DNA of 49,817 nt from NCBI GenBank assembly GCA_028378565.1, contig JAONMX010000007.1, positions 1 through 49,817 on the forward strand, in the 5' to 3' direction. This document shows positions 42,834-49,817 of the stretch, one piece after another. The translations under genes and the position numbers were made by a program. Below the pieces are notes generated by a model. That model searched no databases. It had not been told where the DNA came from and was given only the letters and a program-made list of their open reading frames with translations. Position 1 is the first letter of the stretch. Each line of letters starts with the position of its first letter. The DNA is from Bacteriovoracaceae bacterium (GTDB taxonomy: Bacteria > Bdellovibrionota > Bacteriovoracia > Bacteriovoracales > Bacteriovoracaceae).

Positions 42834-45176
42834 TTATAGTCGATCAAGAAGCACCGGATAAGCAGTTCTGATATAGCGTTTAGTAATCTCATCAAAGATA
42901 TTCTGATTTCTTCCAATAATATCATCAGCATCATGAGAACCAATCGTTGTACCATTGTCTTCACTTAAGCCGAGATCACCACCATTTCCACTCACAGCAG
43001 TAACCTCTTCTTTGGCCTTATCATCAAAATCAAAATTCATCTTCCAAGCTTTAGAGGACTTATCACTTCCACCAAGGCTCACACTTCCAACTTTCTTTCC
43101 ACTAATACTATTTGAAATAGCAGCAACTCTCTTATTCTTCTTAGCATCGTCAGCACTTGGCATCTTCCCTGTTCCAACTGCTGCTAAGAACTGACCTGGG
43201 GTCACATTATTTTTCTTAAGTACTTTACTAACTCCTGCTTGAATTGCATTTCCTGCATATTTATCTAATTTATTAAAGTTATCAAAAGCCTTTTCATCAG
43301 TTTTCTTAAGCTTACTTAAATAATCCTTCTTCATTTTTCTAAGTTTTTTAAGAGCAATGGCACCCTGACCACCGCTACTATTTACAATCTCATTACTGGA
43401 AGGACTTAGTGATCCATTATTAGCATCATTCGCTACCTGCATTAATCCAGAAGCACCATTTGACCCTAAAAAGCCATTGAGAAAACTTGTATCTCCTGAG
43501 CCAACTCCTGGTATTTGATTACAGCCACCACTAGCATTAGAGCCATTTGCACATAATTCTGGTGTTCCACCTGAATCATCAACCGCAGTATTTCCAGCAG
43601 CTGTCGTCGTACCTGTTGTTGTCACCACATCTTGTCTTTGTCTGCCCTGTCTTTCGATTTCTGTTCCTTCATTATCATCTTTAAAATTATTAAGAACTGA
43701 CTTAATTTTATCGGAATTTGTCTTGGCCTGCTCAGCAATATCTCTTGTAACTGTCGCTGAGTAATAAACAAGTGCACCCATTCCACCAAAGAATGTTGCT
43801 CTTCCAAGAGGTGTACCTATAAACAAGTTAAAAGAAGTATCTGTTGTTTTCTTTAGACCTAACCAAAGTCCCACTGCTGCGCCAGCAAACCCCATATAAC
43901 TAGAAAAGCTCTCAAGTCCTGCTTGGGCCTCTGGTGAATAAATATCCATTCCTTCAAAATACGCCTTTCTCCAGAACTCAACAAATTGACTACGCTTCTT
44001 ATCATTAGGAATCAACGCGTGTAACTTTTTATTTTTCTCTACTTTTAACTCGAACCATTTTTTTAATAAATTATCAGTTCTCTTTGAATCAAATATTTGT
44101 GGGCCATAAGGAGTAGAAACAACACTTAGAGCAGTAAACTCACATATAGATTGGTTGCCACTTGCGAAAGTAGCATACTGCATACAAGGAGCTTTTATAG
44201 CAGCAACCTTTGGATGAGCACTAGAGTCAGGACCAATACAAGCACCCTCCCTTGTACTCTTCTCAACTGCTAAAGCTTTTTCACGTCCGGCAAATTGTAC
44301 TGAAGATAGAGTTGGTGTTCTTTTTATAGCTGCTTCCTCTAGAGTAAATCCTAATGCTCCAGCAAGGCCAGTTGCACATTTCTCTAAATCAGTGATACAA
44401 GCAGCACGCGGTACTGCATTTGTGTCTGTTGGAACTATAGGAATATATTTAGCTGTACACCATGCTGGAGCTGTTGAAGCAAGTGCACCTGATGTCACTT
44501 GAAGATCTGTAGCACATGCAGCACCAGCAGCTTCTTCGCCCATTCCTTTATAAAGAGCTAAACCAGCGGCGGTAATAAGTGCTGCAGCTGAATATTCGTG
44601 AAGTTTTGCTTTTTCATCAGCTGTTTCTTGAATTTCATCATAACTTGCCATCTCTGCTTCAAGAGCACCGGTCTGACAATCGGCTTCTTCGTTCTTACAT
44701 TTATCATAGGCATCTTCAATTTCTTCTCTAGTTTCTTTATCTTTTATGGTCGCTTGAATCTCACCATAAATATAAACAATACCTGCAGCTGCAGCTATAT
44801 ACATATCAGTAGTGATTTTTTTACAAACTCGAAGCATTGAAGCAGAAACATAACCAATAGCAATTCCTGAAATAACCGCAATCCACATTGATGTTGTGGC
44901 ATCAACTTCATCAAGATTAGATTGTCCATTATTACTATCATCAACTGCTGCTGCCGTAACTTGAGCAGTTGTTGGGTCAGCTTCGTTCATCGCTTGAATA
45001 TCAGCTTCCGTCATATTAGACATATCAACTGTTGGTGCTGGAGTAGCTGTTGCTTCGGACTCACCTGTTTCCGTTGCAAGTGTTGCCACCGGAGCAAAGG
45101 AAGTTAACAACAAACAATAGGTTGCTAAGTGAGTAGAGATAATTTTAAAAATATTAAATAGTTTTGCCTTTTTCAT
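42834..45176 (-). CDS. Large Ala/Thr-rich membrane protein of unknown function
   Basis: I chose ATG 45176 (AGGAG six bases upstream); a longer frame from 45218 lacks a ribosome site. The 780-residue product has a signal/TM segment (residues ~10-32), an acidic Ala/Thr-rich region, and several hydrophobic stretches (TMs near 95-115, 125-140 and 430-475). A Cys-rich middle (about 160-350, with many single Cys spaced 10-40 apart) and a Gly/Asn/Ser-rich linker precede a Lys-rich C-terminal domain. Paired extracytoplasmic Cys residues suggest disulfides. No known family. Such large, lineage-specific envelope proteins are common in predatory Bdellovibrionota. Confidence 0.7.
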   Translation of the reverse strand: MKKAKLFNIFKIISTHLATYCLLLTSFAPVATLATETGESEATATPAPTVDMSNMTEADIQAMNEADPTTAQVTAAAVDDSNNGQSNLDEVDATTSMWIAVISGIAIGYVSASMLRVCKKITTDMYIAAAAGIVYIYGEIQATIKDKETREEIEDAYDKCKNEEADCQTGALEAEMASYDEIQETADEKAKLHEYSAAALITAAGLALYKGMGEEAAGAACATDLQVTSGALASTAPAWCTAKYIPIVPTDTNAVPRAACITDLEKCATGLAGALGFTLEEAAIKRTPTLSSVQFAGREKALAVEKSTREGACIGPDSSAHPKVAAIKAPCMQYATFASGNQSICEFTALSVVSTPYGPQIFDSKRTDNLLKKWFELKVEKNKKLHALIPNDKKRSQFVEFWRKAYFEGMDIYSPEAQAGLESFSSYMGFAGAAVGLWLGLKKTTDTSFNLFIGTPLGRATFFGGMGALVYYSATVTRDIAEQAKTNSDKIKSVLNNFKDDNEGTEIERQGRQRQDVVTTTGTTTAAGNTAVDDSGGTPELCANGSNASGGCNQIPGVGSGDTSFLNGFLGSNGASGLMQVANDANNGSLSPSSNEIVNSSGGQGAIALKKLRKMKKDYLSKLKKTDEKAFDNFNKLDKYAGNAIQAGVSKVLKKNNVTPGQFLAAVGTGKMPSADDAKKNKRVAAISNSISGKKVGSVSLGGSDKSSKAWKMNFDFDDKAKEEVTAVSGNGGDLGLSEDNGTTIGSHDADDIIGRNQNIFDEITKRYIRTAYPVLLDRL

Positions 45177-45513
45177 AGGCCACTCCTTAATGAGGAACTC
45201 AGTTCCACTAATTTTCATTACTAGTATATTTTATAACTAATCAGGTCTCCTAAAGAGACTCAAACGAAAAGAGTTGATATATATCGTCTTTTCGGTAGTT
45301 TAGATAAAAAACTAAAGTGATTACCTGTGTTTTTAGGTGCCAAGAATACTTGTATTATGCCCTAAATGGCACTAATCAGGTGGTGATCTCTCGGCACCAC
45401 TTATCCTTAAATATGGCAATATCCTTTGAAAAATCTCCATACCAGAGTCATTTTGGCCCTGAAAAGGTGGCCTTTCTCTTGCATTTAATAACATTGGGAA
45501 GAAAGGATTAGTT
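45177..45513. other. Intergenic region between divergent envelope genes
   Basis: A 337-base gap. It holds the ribosome site of the minus-strand membrane protein, AT-rich sequence around 45225-45330, a GGTGCC/GGCACC pair 60 bases apart (about 45336 and 45393) that could form a long-range hairpin, and the AAAGGA ribosome site of the small protein. A 64-codon GTG-started frame (45317-45511) has no ribosome site. I see no recognisable riboswitch. Confidence 0.4.
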
Positions 45514-45630
45514 ATGAAGAAGACATCAACATCGTCTCAGGATAGAGACCTAAAAATTCTTAAATACGGACCAACCATCATCTTGATGGTGACCTTTATC
45601 TTAATGGTCGTAGTACTTGGATCGAATTAA
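45514..45630 (+). CDS. Small single-span membrane protein (38 residues)
   Basis: ATG 45514 follows AAAGGATTAGTT and encodes a 38-residue protein: a Ser/Thr/Lys-rich N-terminus, a DRDLKILKYG segment, then a 19-residue hydrophobic span (PTIILMVTFILMVVVLGS) and a short end. Good ribosome site, charge asymmetry and one clean TM helix make it a likely small membrane protein. It shares four bases (TTAA) at its stop with the convergent lipoprotein gene. Function unknown. Confidence 0.65.
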   Translation: MKKTSTSSQDRDLKILKYGPTIILMVTFILMVVVLGSN

Positions 45631-46334
45631 TTTCTAATTTGAAGTTTGTACTGTGTTGATTTATCTGAGCATGGCCTACTCTGTGCTCTTTCTGGAATAA
45701 AACCAATCACATCATTATTAGGAGCATCGTAAGAAGTCAGAACTTGAATTCTCTCAACTAAATAAGGGTAGAATTTTGAGTCACTTCCAGTGGCAAACTC
45801 TGTGATCTGAACCCAATATTTCTTTTGAGCCTCATAAAAAGTTACTTGTAGCCGATTAAGGCCTATTGTTTTGGTATTATTAACACTCTTATTTGATGAA
45901 TCCAAAATCACTTCACAAAAACTATCAAGACGAGAATCTTTATTTGTTAAAATTTTTTCAAAGAAAATCTCATTTGACCTTGAGTTAGAAGTATATTCAT
46001 AGTCATCATCACCTTTATTTTTCATTGTAGCAGAGGCAATTCTATCAATAGTGGACTGGAAACATTTCTTTTGTTTTAAATTAAAATTAAAAACCAAGTC
46101 ATTAGAGCTATAAGTTCTTAGCTTAGAGGCCTTTGCTAATAGTGAGCTACATACTTCTCGACCAAGAGTGAACTCTTCATTTTCAATGAGCTTAGGTGCA
46201 GACATTTGAGCAGACCAGCCGGAAAAAGTTGGAGGTTGCTTAGGAGCATCATCATTTTTTTTAAAGGCGTCTCCACATGAGCTATTTAACAAAACAGCGA
46301 GCAATAGTAGCTTAGAAACAAGGTATTTACTCAT
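45627..46334 (-). CDS. Putative lipoprotein, unknown function
   Basis: A 235-residue protein with lipobox NSSC (lipidated Cys at residue 20) after a hydrophobic signal. The mature part starts with a Lys/Pro-rich linker (KKNDDAPKQPP). A globular region with about five Cys residues follows: REVCSSLL, KKCFQST, FCEVIL and a late PCSDK. No family recognised. It would sit on the inner or outer membrane facing the periplasm. ATG 46334 has weak ribosome signals (AAGGAT upstream). Confidence 0.7.
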   Translation of the reverse strand: MSKYLVSKLLLLAVLLNSSCGDAFKKNDDAPKQPPTFSGWSAQMSAPKLIENEEFTLGREVCSSLLAKASKLRTYSSNDLVFNFNLKQKKCFQSTIDRIASATMKNKGDDDYEYTSNSRSNEIFFEKILTNKDSRLDSFCEVILDSSNKSVNNTKTIGLNRLQVTFYEAQKKYWVQITEFATGSDSKFYPYLVERIQVLTSYDAPNNDVIGFIPERAQSRPCSDKSTQYKLQIRN

Positions 46335-46394
46335 TTTTTCATCCTTGAAAAGATATACTTTTATTGTAATGAAAAAACTCTAAAAAGAAAAATT

Positions 46395-46862
46395 TTAAAA
46401 GTCTCCCCAATCACATTGAAGACAAGTAAGACCAAGAGAGCGCCACATTTTCACAACGCTTAAGCGATCTTCTAAAACAAAGAGACTATCAAATTTTGGT
46501 TCAATATTATTTTGATAGATTTCTTTTTTAATCTCAAAGTCTTCTCTTCGATCACTCTCACTTCTCATGAGGAGAAGGTCGAAAGGAACATTAAACTTTA
46601 CAAGCCACTCTTCTGTATCTTTTTGAAAGTCATCAGTTCGGCCAGTGAGAAGAATGATCTTATATTGGTCTTTTTTAAATTTCTTGATTATTTCGAGGCA
46701 CCAAGGATTGATTTTGTCATGGATTATATGTTGATTGAAGTTCTTCCAATCTTTAGGAGACGCCTGAACAAAGTGAACACGATGTTCAACATCGGCGAGA
46801 GTTCCGTCAATATCCACAATAATGGCCTTATCTTTTATATTATCTTTCTTACTTTCTTTCAC
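46395..46862 (-). CDS. HAD-superfamily phosphatase (PNKP 3'-phosphatase-like)
   Basis: I chose GTG 46862, one base into the PPC gene's stop with AGG six bases upstream; the frame extends to GTG 46877. The 155-residue product has HAD motif I IIVDIDGTLAD (nucleophile and acid/base Asp), motif II IILLTGR (Thr), a Lys/Arg in motif III and motif IV FVLEDR. The ADVEHR extension after motif I and overall size match the phosphatase domain of T4 polynucleotide kinase and related proteins, which remove 3'-phosphates from nucleic acids or act on small phosphates. Third gene of the MFS/PlsC-PPC-HAD operon. Confidence 0.85.
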   Translation of the reverse strand: MKESKKDNIKDKAIIVDIDGTLADVEHRVHFVQASPKDWKNFNQHIIHDKINPWCLEIIKKFKKDQYKIILLTGRTDDFQKDTEEWLVKFNVPFDLLLMRSESDRREDFEIKKEIYQNNIEPKFDSLFVLEDRLSVVKMWRSLGLTCLQCDWGDF

Positions 46863-47299
46863 TAGTGACCTGGACACATATTAAGAAGGTTCAGACCAAT
46901 TCCCTTGTCCATCTCTCTTGAAATTTCAAAAGGAAGAGCTCTTAATTCAATTTCAACTGTGACTGCAACAACGGCGTCAAAGAGGTGTCCTCCTTTAACA
47001 GAGAAGTTCTCTAGTCCGATGGATGTATGGATATGATAAAAAGGCTTTCCATCTAAGAGAGAAAGGTTTCCTACTAAAGTTAAGAGTTCATACTCTCCTG
47101 TGAAAGTTTCTCGATGATATTCTTTTTTATCTAGGTGATAGAAACCAAGTTCAACATCTTTGAGAGCACCAATACCATTAATATGAGCACAAGTGAGTCC
47201 TTCGTCTTTAGCTAGTTTCTCTAGTGAGCGAAAAACGTTTTCATCTTTTTCAAGACGAATAAAATATGTATTTTTGCTACTGTCTTTTAAAAACTCCAT
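46862..47299 (-). CDS. PPC (DUF296) domain protein
   Basis: A 145-residue single-domain protein of the plant-and-prokaryote-conserved (PPC/DUF296) family: FIRLEKDENVFRSLEKLAKD, AHINGIGALKDVELGFY, the HIH metal-binding-like motif in FYHIHTSIG, then VKGGHLFDAVVAVTVEIELR. Bacterial PPC proteins form trimers and may bind metals or nucleotides; the biochemical role is unknown. It starts directly after the stop of the MFS/PlsC gene (no gap) and overlaps the HAD gene, so it is in the middle of a three-gene operon. Confidence 0.9.
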   Translation of the reverse strand: MEFLKDSSKNTYFIRLEKDENVFRSLEKLAKDEGLTCAHINGIGALKDVELGFYHLDKKEYHRETFTGEYELLTLVGNLSLLDGKPFYHIHTSIGLENFSVKGGHLFDAVVAVTVEIELRALPFEISREMDKGIGLNLLNMCPGH

Positions 47300-49210
47300 C
47301 TAAGAAACTCCTGTACCTTGTCCATTAATGATAGTCTCACCGGTATAATGTGTGACATGATCCTGAATCCATAACTGCGCTTTCTTTGGATCGTAATCCT
47401 CTGGTTCAATGGCTTCTGAAAATGTTAATGTCACCTTTCTTTTAAAAGGAATAAGTTTTGGTATCTTTAGAATCACTCTACCACCGTAGAAAGAATAGAT
47501 CGAACCCCAAAGTCCGTCGATAGCACATAAGTAGATTGGAACGGGTTTGTTCTTAATAATTTTTTGAACACCTGGTTGAAACTTTCTCATTTCCCCGTCA
47601 CGAGTGATCCATCCTTCAGGAAAGACTCCTAAAATAACTCCACGATCAATGCGTTCATACATTTGTTCGAAGGCCTGCTTTAAAACCTCTTCACTTTCTC
47701 TACGAGTAGCAATGGGAACAAGACCTGCTTGCTTAAACCAAAAGGGACCAGTTGGAAGATAGTAATAGGCCCAATCAATCACAAAGTTGATAGGTCTCTT
47801 GACTGCTCCCATCAAGAAAACCCAATCAATAAAACTCACATGATTAGAAGCAATGAGATATGATCCATTTTCAGGAAGATTTTCCACTCCCTTAACTTCT
47901 ACATCATAGAAAACCTTGCTAAAAAACTTCATCCACATCCGAAGAGTATTTTCGCTATGATAAGCGTAGAGCAAAAAGGCCGTTACTAGATTTAGAATCC
48001 CTACAATAAGTAGTGTGTTAGGAATCCCAAAGTTCTTAAGTACCATCACCACGATTGCTGAAGTTACCATAAAGAGAGCATTCCAGATATTATTACCAGC
48101 GATCGTTCTTGCTAATTCTTTTCTATTGGCAATCTCTTGAATATAACTCATTTGGGGAACAATATAACCTCCTCCAAAAGAGCAAATCATAAACAATGAA
48201 AAGATGGCCCTTATACTTCCAGGCCAACTAAAAAATTCAGCAACACCAAAGAGTTCTGTTCCGTAAGGAGCGGCTACCCAATTTGAACTGATATAATAGA
48301 GATCAAAAAAGAAGAGGGACATAAAGAGAGCTGCAATAGGAACCATTCCAATTTCAACTTTCTTATTACTTATTTTCTCTGTTACAAAACTTCCAAACCC
48401 CATTCCAATAGTAAATGTAGCAAGAAATAATGTAGCAACAATTGATGAACCATTCATCACTGTCTTAACAAGGTTTGGTAATAACGAAAGAATGGCAGCT
48501 CCAATAAACCAAAACCAACTGATACCCAGAACTGTGGTGAAGACTTCTTTATTTTTCATCGTCAGCTTTATGATATTCCAAGTTGGTTTAATAAAAGTAT
48601 AATCTACCTTCACACCACTATTAGGCTCACTCACTTTTCCCATAAACTGACTATAGATAATCCCTATTCCACTAAAACCTAAGAGCACTAAAGTGAGAGC
48701 AAATGCATATTGATCAAAATCAACGACAACTCCACCAATAATTGTTCCTAAAAGAATTGCCAAGAAAGTTCCTGCTGAGACAAAAGCCGTTGCTTCAACA
48801 ATTTTTTCCTTAGCAACAAGACTTGGAATGACACCATATTTTAAAGGGCCAAAAAATGCAGACTGAGTTCCCATTAAAAATAAAACGAGAATCAGGAGCC
48901 CATAACTATCAGAGTAGAAACCATAACTAGCAATGGCAATAATGATAAACTCTGTGAACTTGGTAACTTTGATAACTTTGGATTTTTCATAGTGATCTGC
49001 AATCTGTCCTGCAGTTGCACTAAAGAGAAAAAAGGGAAGAATAAAGATCCCTCCAATGGCCGGAACTAAAAGGCCTGCTCCCATTCCCAAGACAACGATA
49101 CTTTTGTAAGTAATCAGCATGACGAGTGAATTTTTAAAAATATTGTCAGTGAGAGCACCCAAAAACTGGGTCCAAAAGAGTGGCCAAAACTTACGATCGC
49201 TTAGTAACAA
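47300..49210 (-). CDS. LplT-like MFS transporter fused to PlsC-type acyltransferase
   Basis: A 636-residue protein, start TTG 49210 behind AAGGAACGG. Residues ~10-420 are a 12-TM major facilitator (opening WPLFWTQFLGALTDNIFKN is LplT-like, a lysophospholipid flippase). Residues ~435-636 are a PlsC/LPLAT acyltransferase: NHVSFID (catalytic His457...Asp462), then FPEGW (530-534). The fusion resembles Aas/LplT systems without the acyl-ACP synthetase part. It would import lysophospholipid and re-acylate it in membrane repair. First gene of an operon with PPC and HAD genes. Confidence 0.92.
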   Translation of the reverse strand: MLLSDRKFWPLFWTQFLGALTDNIFKNSLVMLITYKSIVVLGMGAGLLVPAIGGIFILPFFLFSATAGQIADHYEKSKVIKVTKFTEFIIIAIASYGFYSDSYGLLILVLFLMGTQSAFFGPLKYGVIPSLVAKEKIVEATAFVSAGTFLAILLGTIIGGVVVDFDQYAFALTLVLLGFSGIGIIYSQFMGKVSEPNSGVKVDYTFIKPTWNIIKLTMKNKEVFTTVLGISWFWFIGAAILSLLPNLVKTVMNGSSIVATLFLATFTIGMGFGSFVTEKISNKKVEIGMVPIAALFMSLFFFDLYYISSNWVAAPYGTELFGVAEFFSWPGSIRAIFSLFMICSFGGGYIVPQMSYIQEIANRKELARTIAGNNIWNALFMVTSAIVVMVLKNFGIPNTLLIVGILNLVTAFLLYAYHSENTLRMWMKFFSKVFYDVEVKGVENLPENGSYLIASNHVSFIDWVFLMGAVKRPINFVIDWAYYYLPTGPFWFKQAGLVPIATRRESEEVLKQAFEQMYERIDRGVILGVFPEGWITRDGEMRKFQPGVQKIIKNKPVPIYLCAIDGLWGSIYSFYGGRVILKIPKLIPFKRKVTLTFSEAIEPEDYDPKKAQLWIQDHVTHYTGETIINGQGTGVS

Positions 49211-49235
49211 AATCCGTTCCTTGGAAATTTTAAAT

Positions 49236-49274
49236 AAAAAAAGCCTTGAATAATGTTACCACTTCATTCAAGGC
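49236..49274 (-). terminator. Rho-independent terminator of the gene at 49316
   Basis: GCCTTGAAT (49243-49251) pairs perfectly with ATTCAAGGC (49266-49274) over 9 bp; on the minus strand the stem is followed by a T-run (A-run 49236-49242). It lies between the stop at 49316 and the next gene's start. Confidence 0.85.
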
Positions 49275-49315
49275 CATATCAAATATCATTTAAACTTCAG
49301 ACTATTTTAATCGGA

Positions 49316-49813
49316 TTACTTAACGATTACTTTTTTAATTCCTACCGTTATTCTAAATACTTTCTTAACTTTGAAGTCTAGGAGATTGATTTTTACACCC
49401 TCATGGAATGCAGCCCACTTGTGACCATCAAAATCTACTGTTATTTCCATATCTTTTCGGCTTCCCGTGATCCCATTTGATAGATAATCTACCTTAAAGT
49501 TACCACCTCTATCTTTCTCAAAGTCATTACTCTTAAGAACAATCACTTTATGGTCTCCAGACTTCTTTAAAACGGCACCGTCTTCAAGACCATTAATATT
49601 GAAGCTCTCCCACTGCTTTAAAGACTTATCGTACATTTTTAAACCAGTTACTTTCTCAGTATCATCAGTTTCTAAATATAGATCATAGTTTTTGTGATCA
49701 TCATCATTAGTGACAGCAAAAATTTTAGTTTGGGCAGCGTATGCTTGAGTCATCATTAGTTGAATTCCAAGTAATAATGAAAACCAAATTAAAAGTTTTT
49801 GATATTGTCCCAC
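49316..49813 (-). CDS. Secreted protein of unknown function (5' end uncertain)
   Basis: A 165-residue product from GTG 49813, whose frame stays open to the window edge, so the true start may lie beyond it. The N-terminus is a Sec signal (LLIWFSLLLGIQLMMTQAYA) cleaved near AYA. The mature part is ~140 residues of charged beta-strand-rich sequence with several FxVxNDDD and FKVDYLSNG-type motifs. No family recognised. A strong terminator follows, so it ends its own transcript. Confidence 0.65.
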   Translation of the reverse strand: MGQYQKLLIWFSLLLGIQLMMTQAYAAQTKIFAVTNDDDHKNYDLYLETDDTEKVTGLKMYDKSLKQWESFNINGLEDGAVLKKSGDHKVIVLKSNDFEKDRGGNFKVDYLSNGITGSRKDMEITVDFDGHKWAAFHEGVKINLLDFKVKKVFRITVGIKKVIVK

Positions 49814-49817
49814 TACT

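Noticed and set aside
45300-45420. Possible riboswitch in the GGTGCC...GGCACC region
   Set aside because: No known aptamer motif could be matched and only one helix is evident.
45317-45511. GTG-started 64-codon frame before the small membrane protein
   Set aside because: No ribosome-binding site, no domain, and codon content looks random; such frames are common by chance at this length in AT-rich DNA.

Overview
The window is a stretch of low-GC (roughly one-third G+C) chromosome from a Gram-negative bacterium. The clues are many lipobox and Sec signal peptides, an outer-membrane porin-like barrel, an envelope-heavy gene content, and housekeeping genes scattered singly rather than in long conserved operons (mutM, gltX, gluQ-like, tkt, an LplT/PlsC-type fusion). 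Gene style and families (HD/HDOD-type proteins with pseudo-receivers, ASPIC/UnbV repeat proteins, MMPL exporter, many unique secreted proteins) fit a marine member of the Bdellovibrionota such as Bacteriovorax/Halobacteriovorax. That assignment is inference, not proven by a marker gene. No rRNA, tRNA or CRISPR was found.

Region 1 (1-8.8 kb) is accessory. It opens with a partial minus-strand lipoprotein carrying two tandem NadD/CoaD-like nucleotidyltransferase domains. Next come a 5'-decayed tyrosine recombinase, a K+ channel gene broken by an in-frame TGA, and a frameshifted 5' scrap of a mutM-like gene. A compact ~4.5 kb integrative element follows, bounded by two near-identical 22-bp repeats and inserted just upstream of intact mutM. 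It carries an HNH endonuclease with homing-type repeats, a Phd/YefM-RelE/ParE toxin-antitoxin operon with a TGTACA palindrome in its promoter, a winged-helix/nuclease-like 'replication-relaxation' protein, two inverted-repeat structures (one a ~150-nt nested hairpin), an excisionase-like HTH protein and an intact integrase homologous to the decayed one. This reads as two generations of the same type of element at one hotspot.

Region 2 (8.8-28 kb) is core-like: mutM, a periplasmic binding-protein-like protein, a porin, a NYN-domain RNase-like protein, an Arg/Asp-repeat secreted protein, an HD-domain regulator, a four-gene operon (GNAT, FAD amine oxidase, DUF1338/HglS-like, glycerophosphodiesterase), a di-haem cytochrome c, gltX, an aldehyde dehydrogenase, transketolase and a zinc metalloprotease lipoprotein.

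Region 3 (28-42 kb) is an envelope/lipid neighbourhood. It holds a very large RnfD-like membrane domain fused to VCBS/FG-GAP repeats and ASPIC/UnbV, a GNAT-like protein, a secreted protein, an MMPL/RND exporter, a PAP2 phosphatase, two fatty-acid desaturases in one operon behind a near-consensus promoter, and a tight three-gene operon (GNAT-like, GH3-type acyl-adenylating ligase, Rieske oxygenase). Together these suggest synthesis and export of a modified lipid or N-acyl compound; this is the best candidate for an undescribed pathway in the window.

Region 4 (42-49.8 kb) has a glutamyl-Q tRNA(Asp) synthetase-like gene, a large alanine-rich membrane protein, a 38-residue single-span membrane protein, a lipoprotein, an operon of LplT-like MFS/PlsC fusion, PPC/DUF296 protein and HAD phosphatase, and a secreted protein reaching the right edge. 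Convergent genes are packed extremely tightly throughout, several sharing exactly four bases at their stop codons, and at least one terminator lies inside a neighbour's coding sequence.
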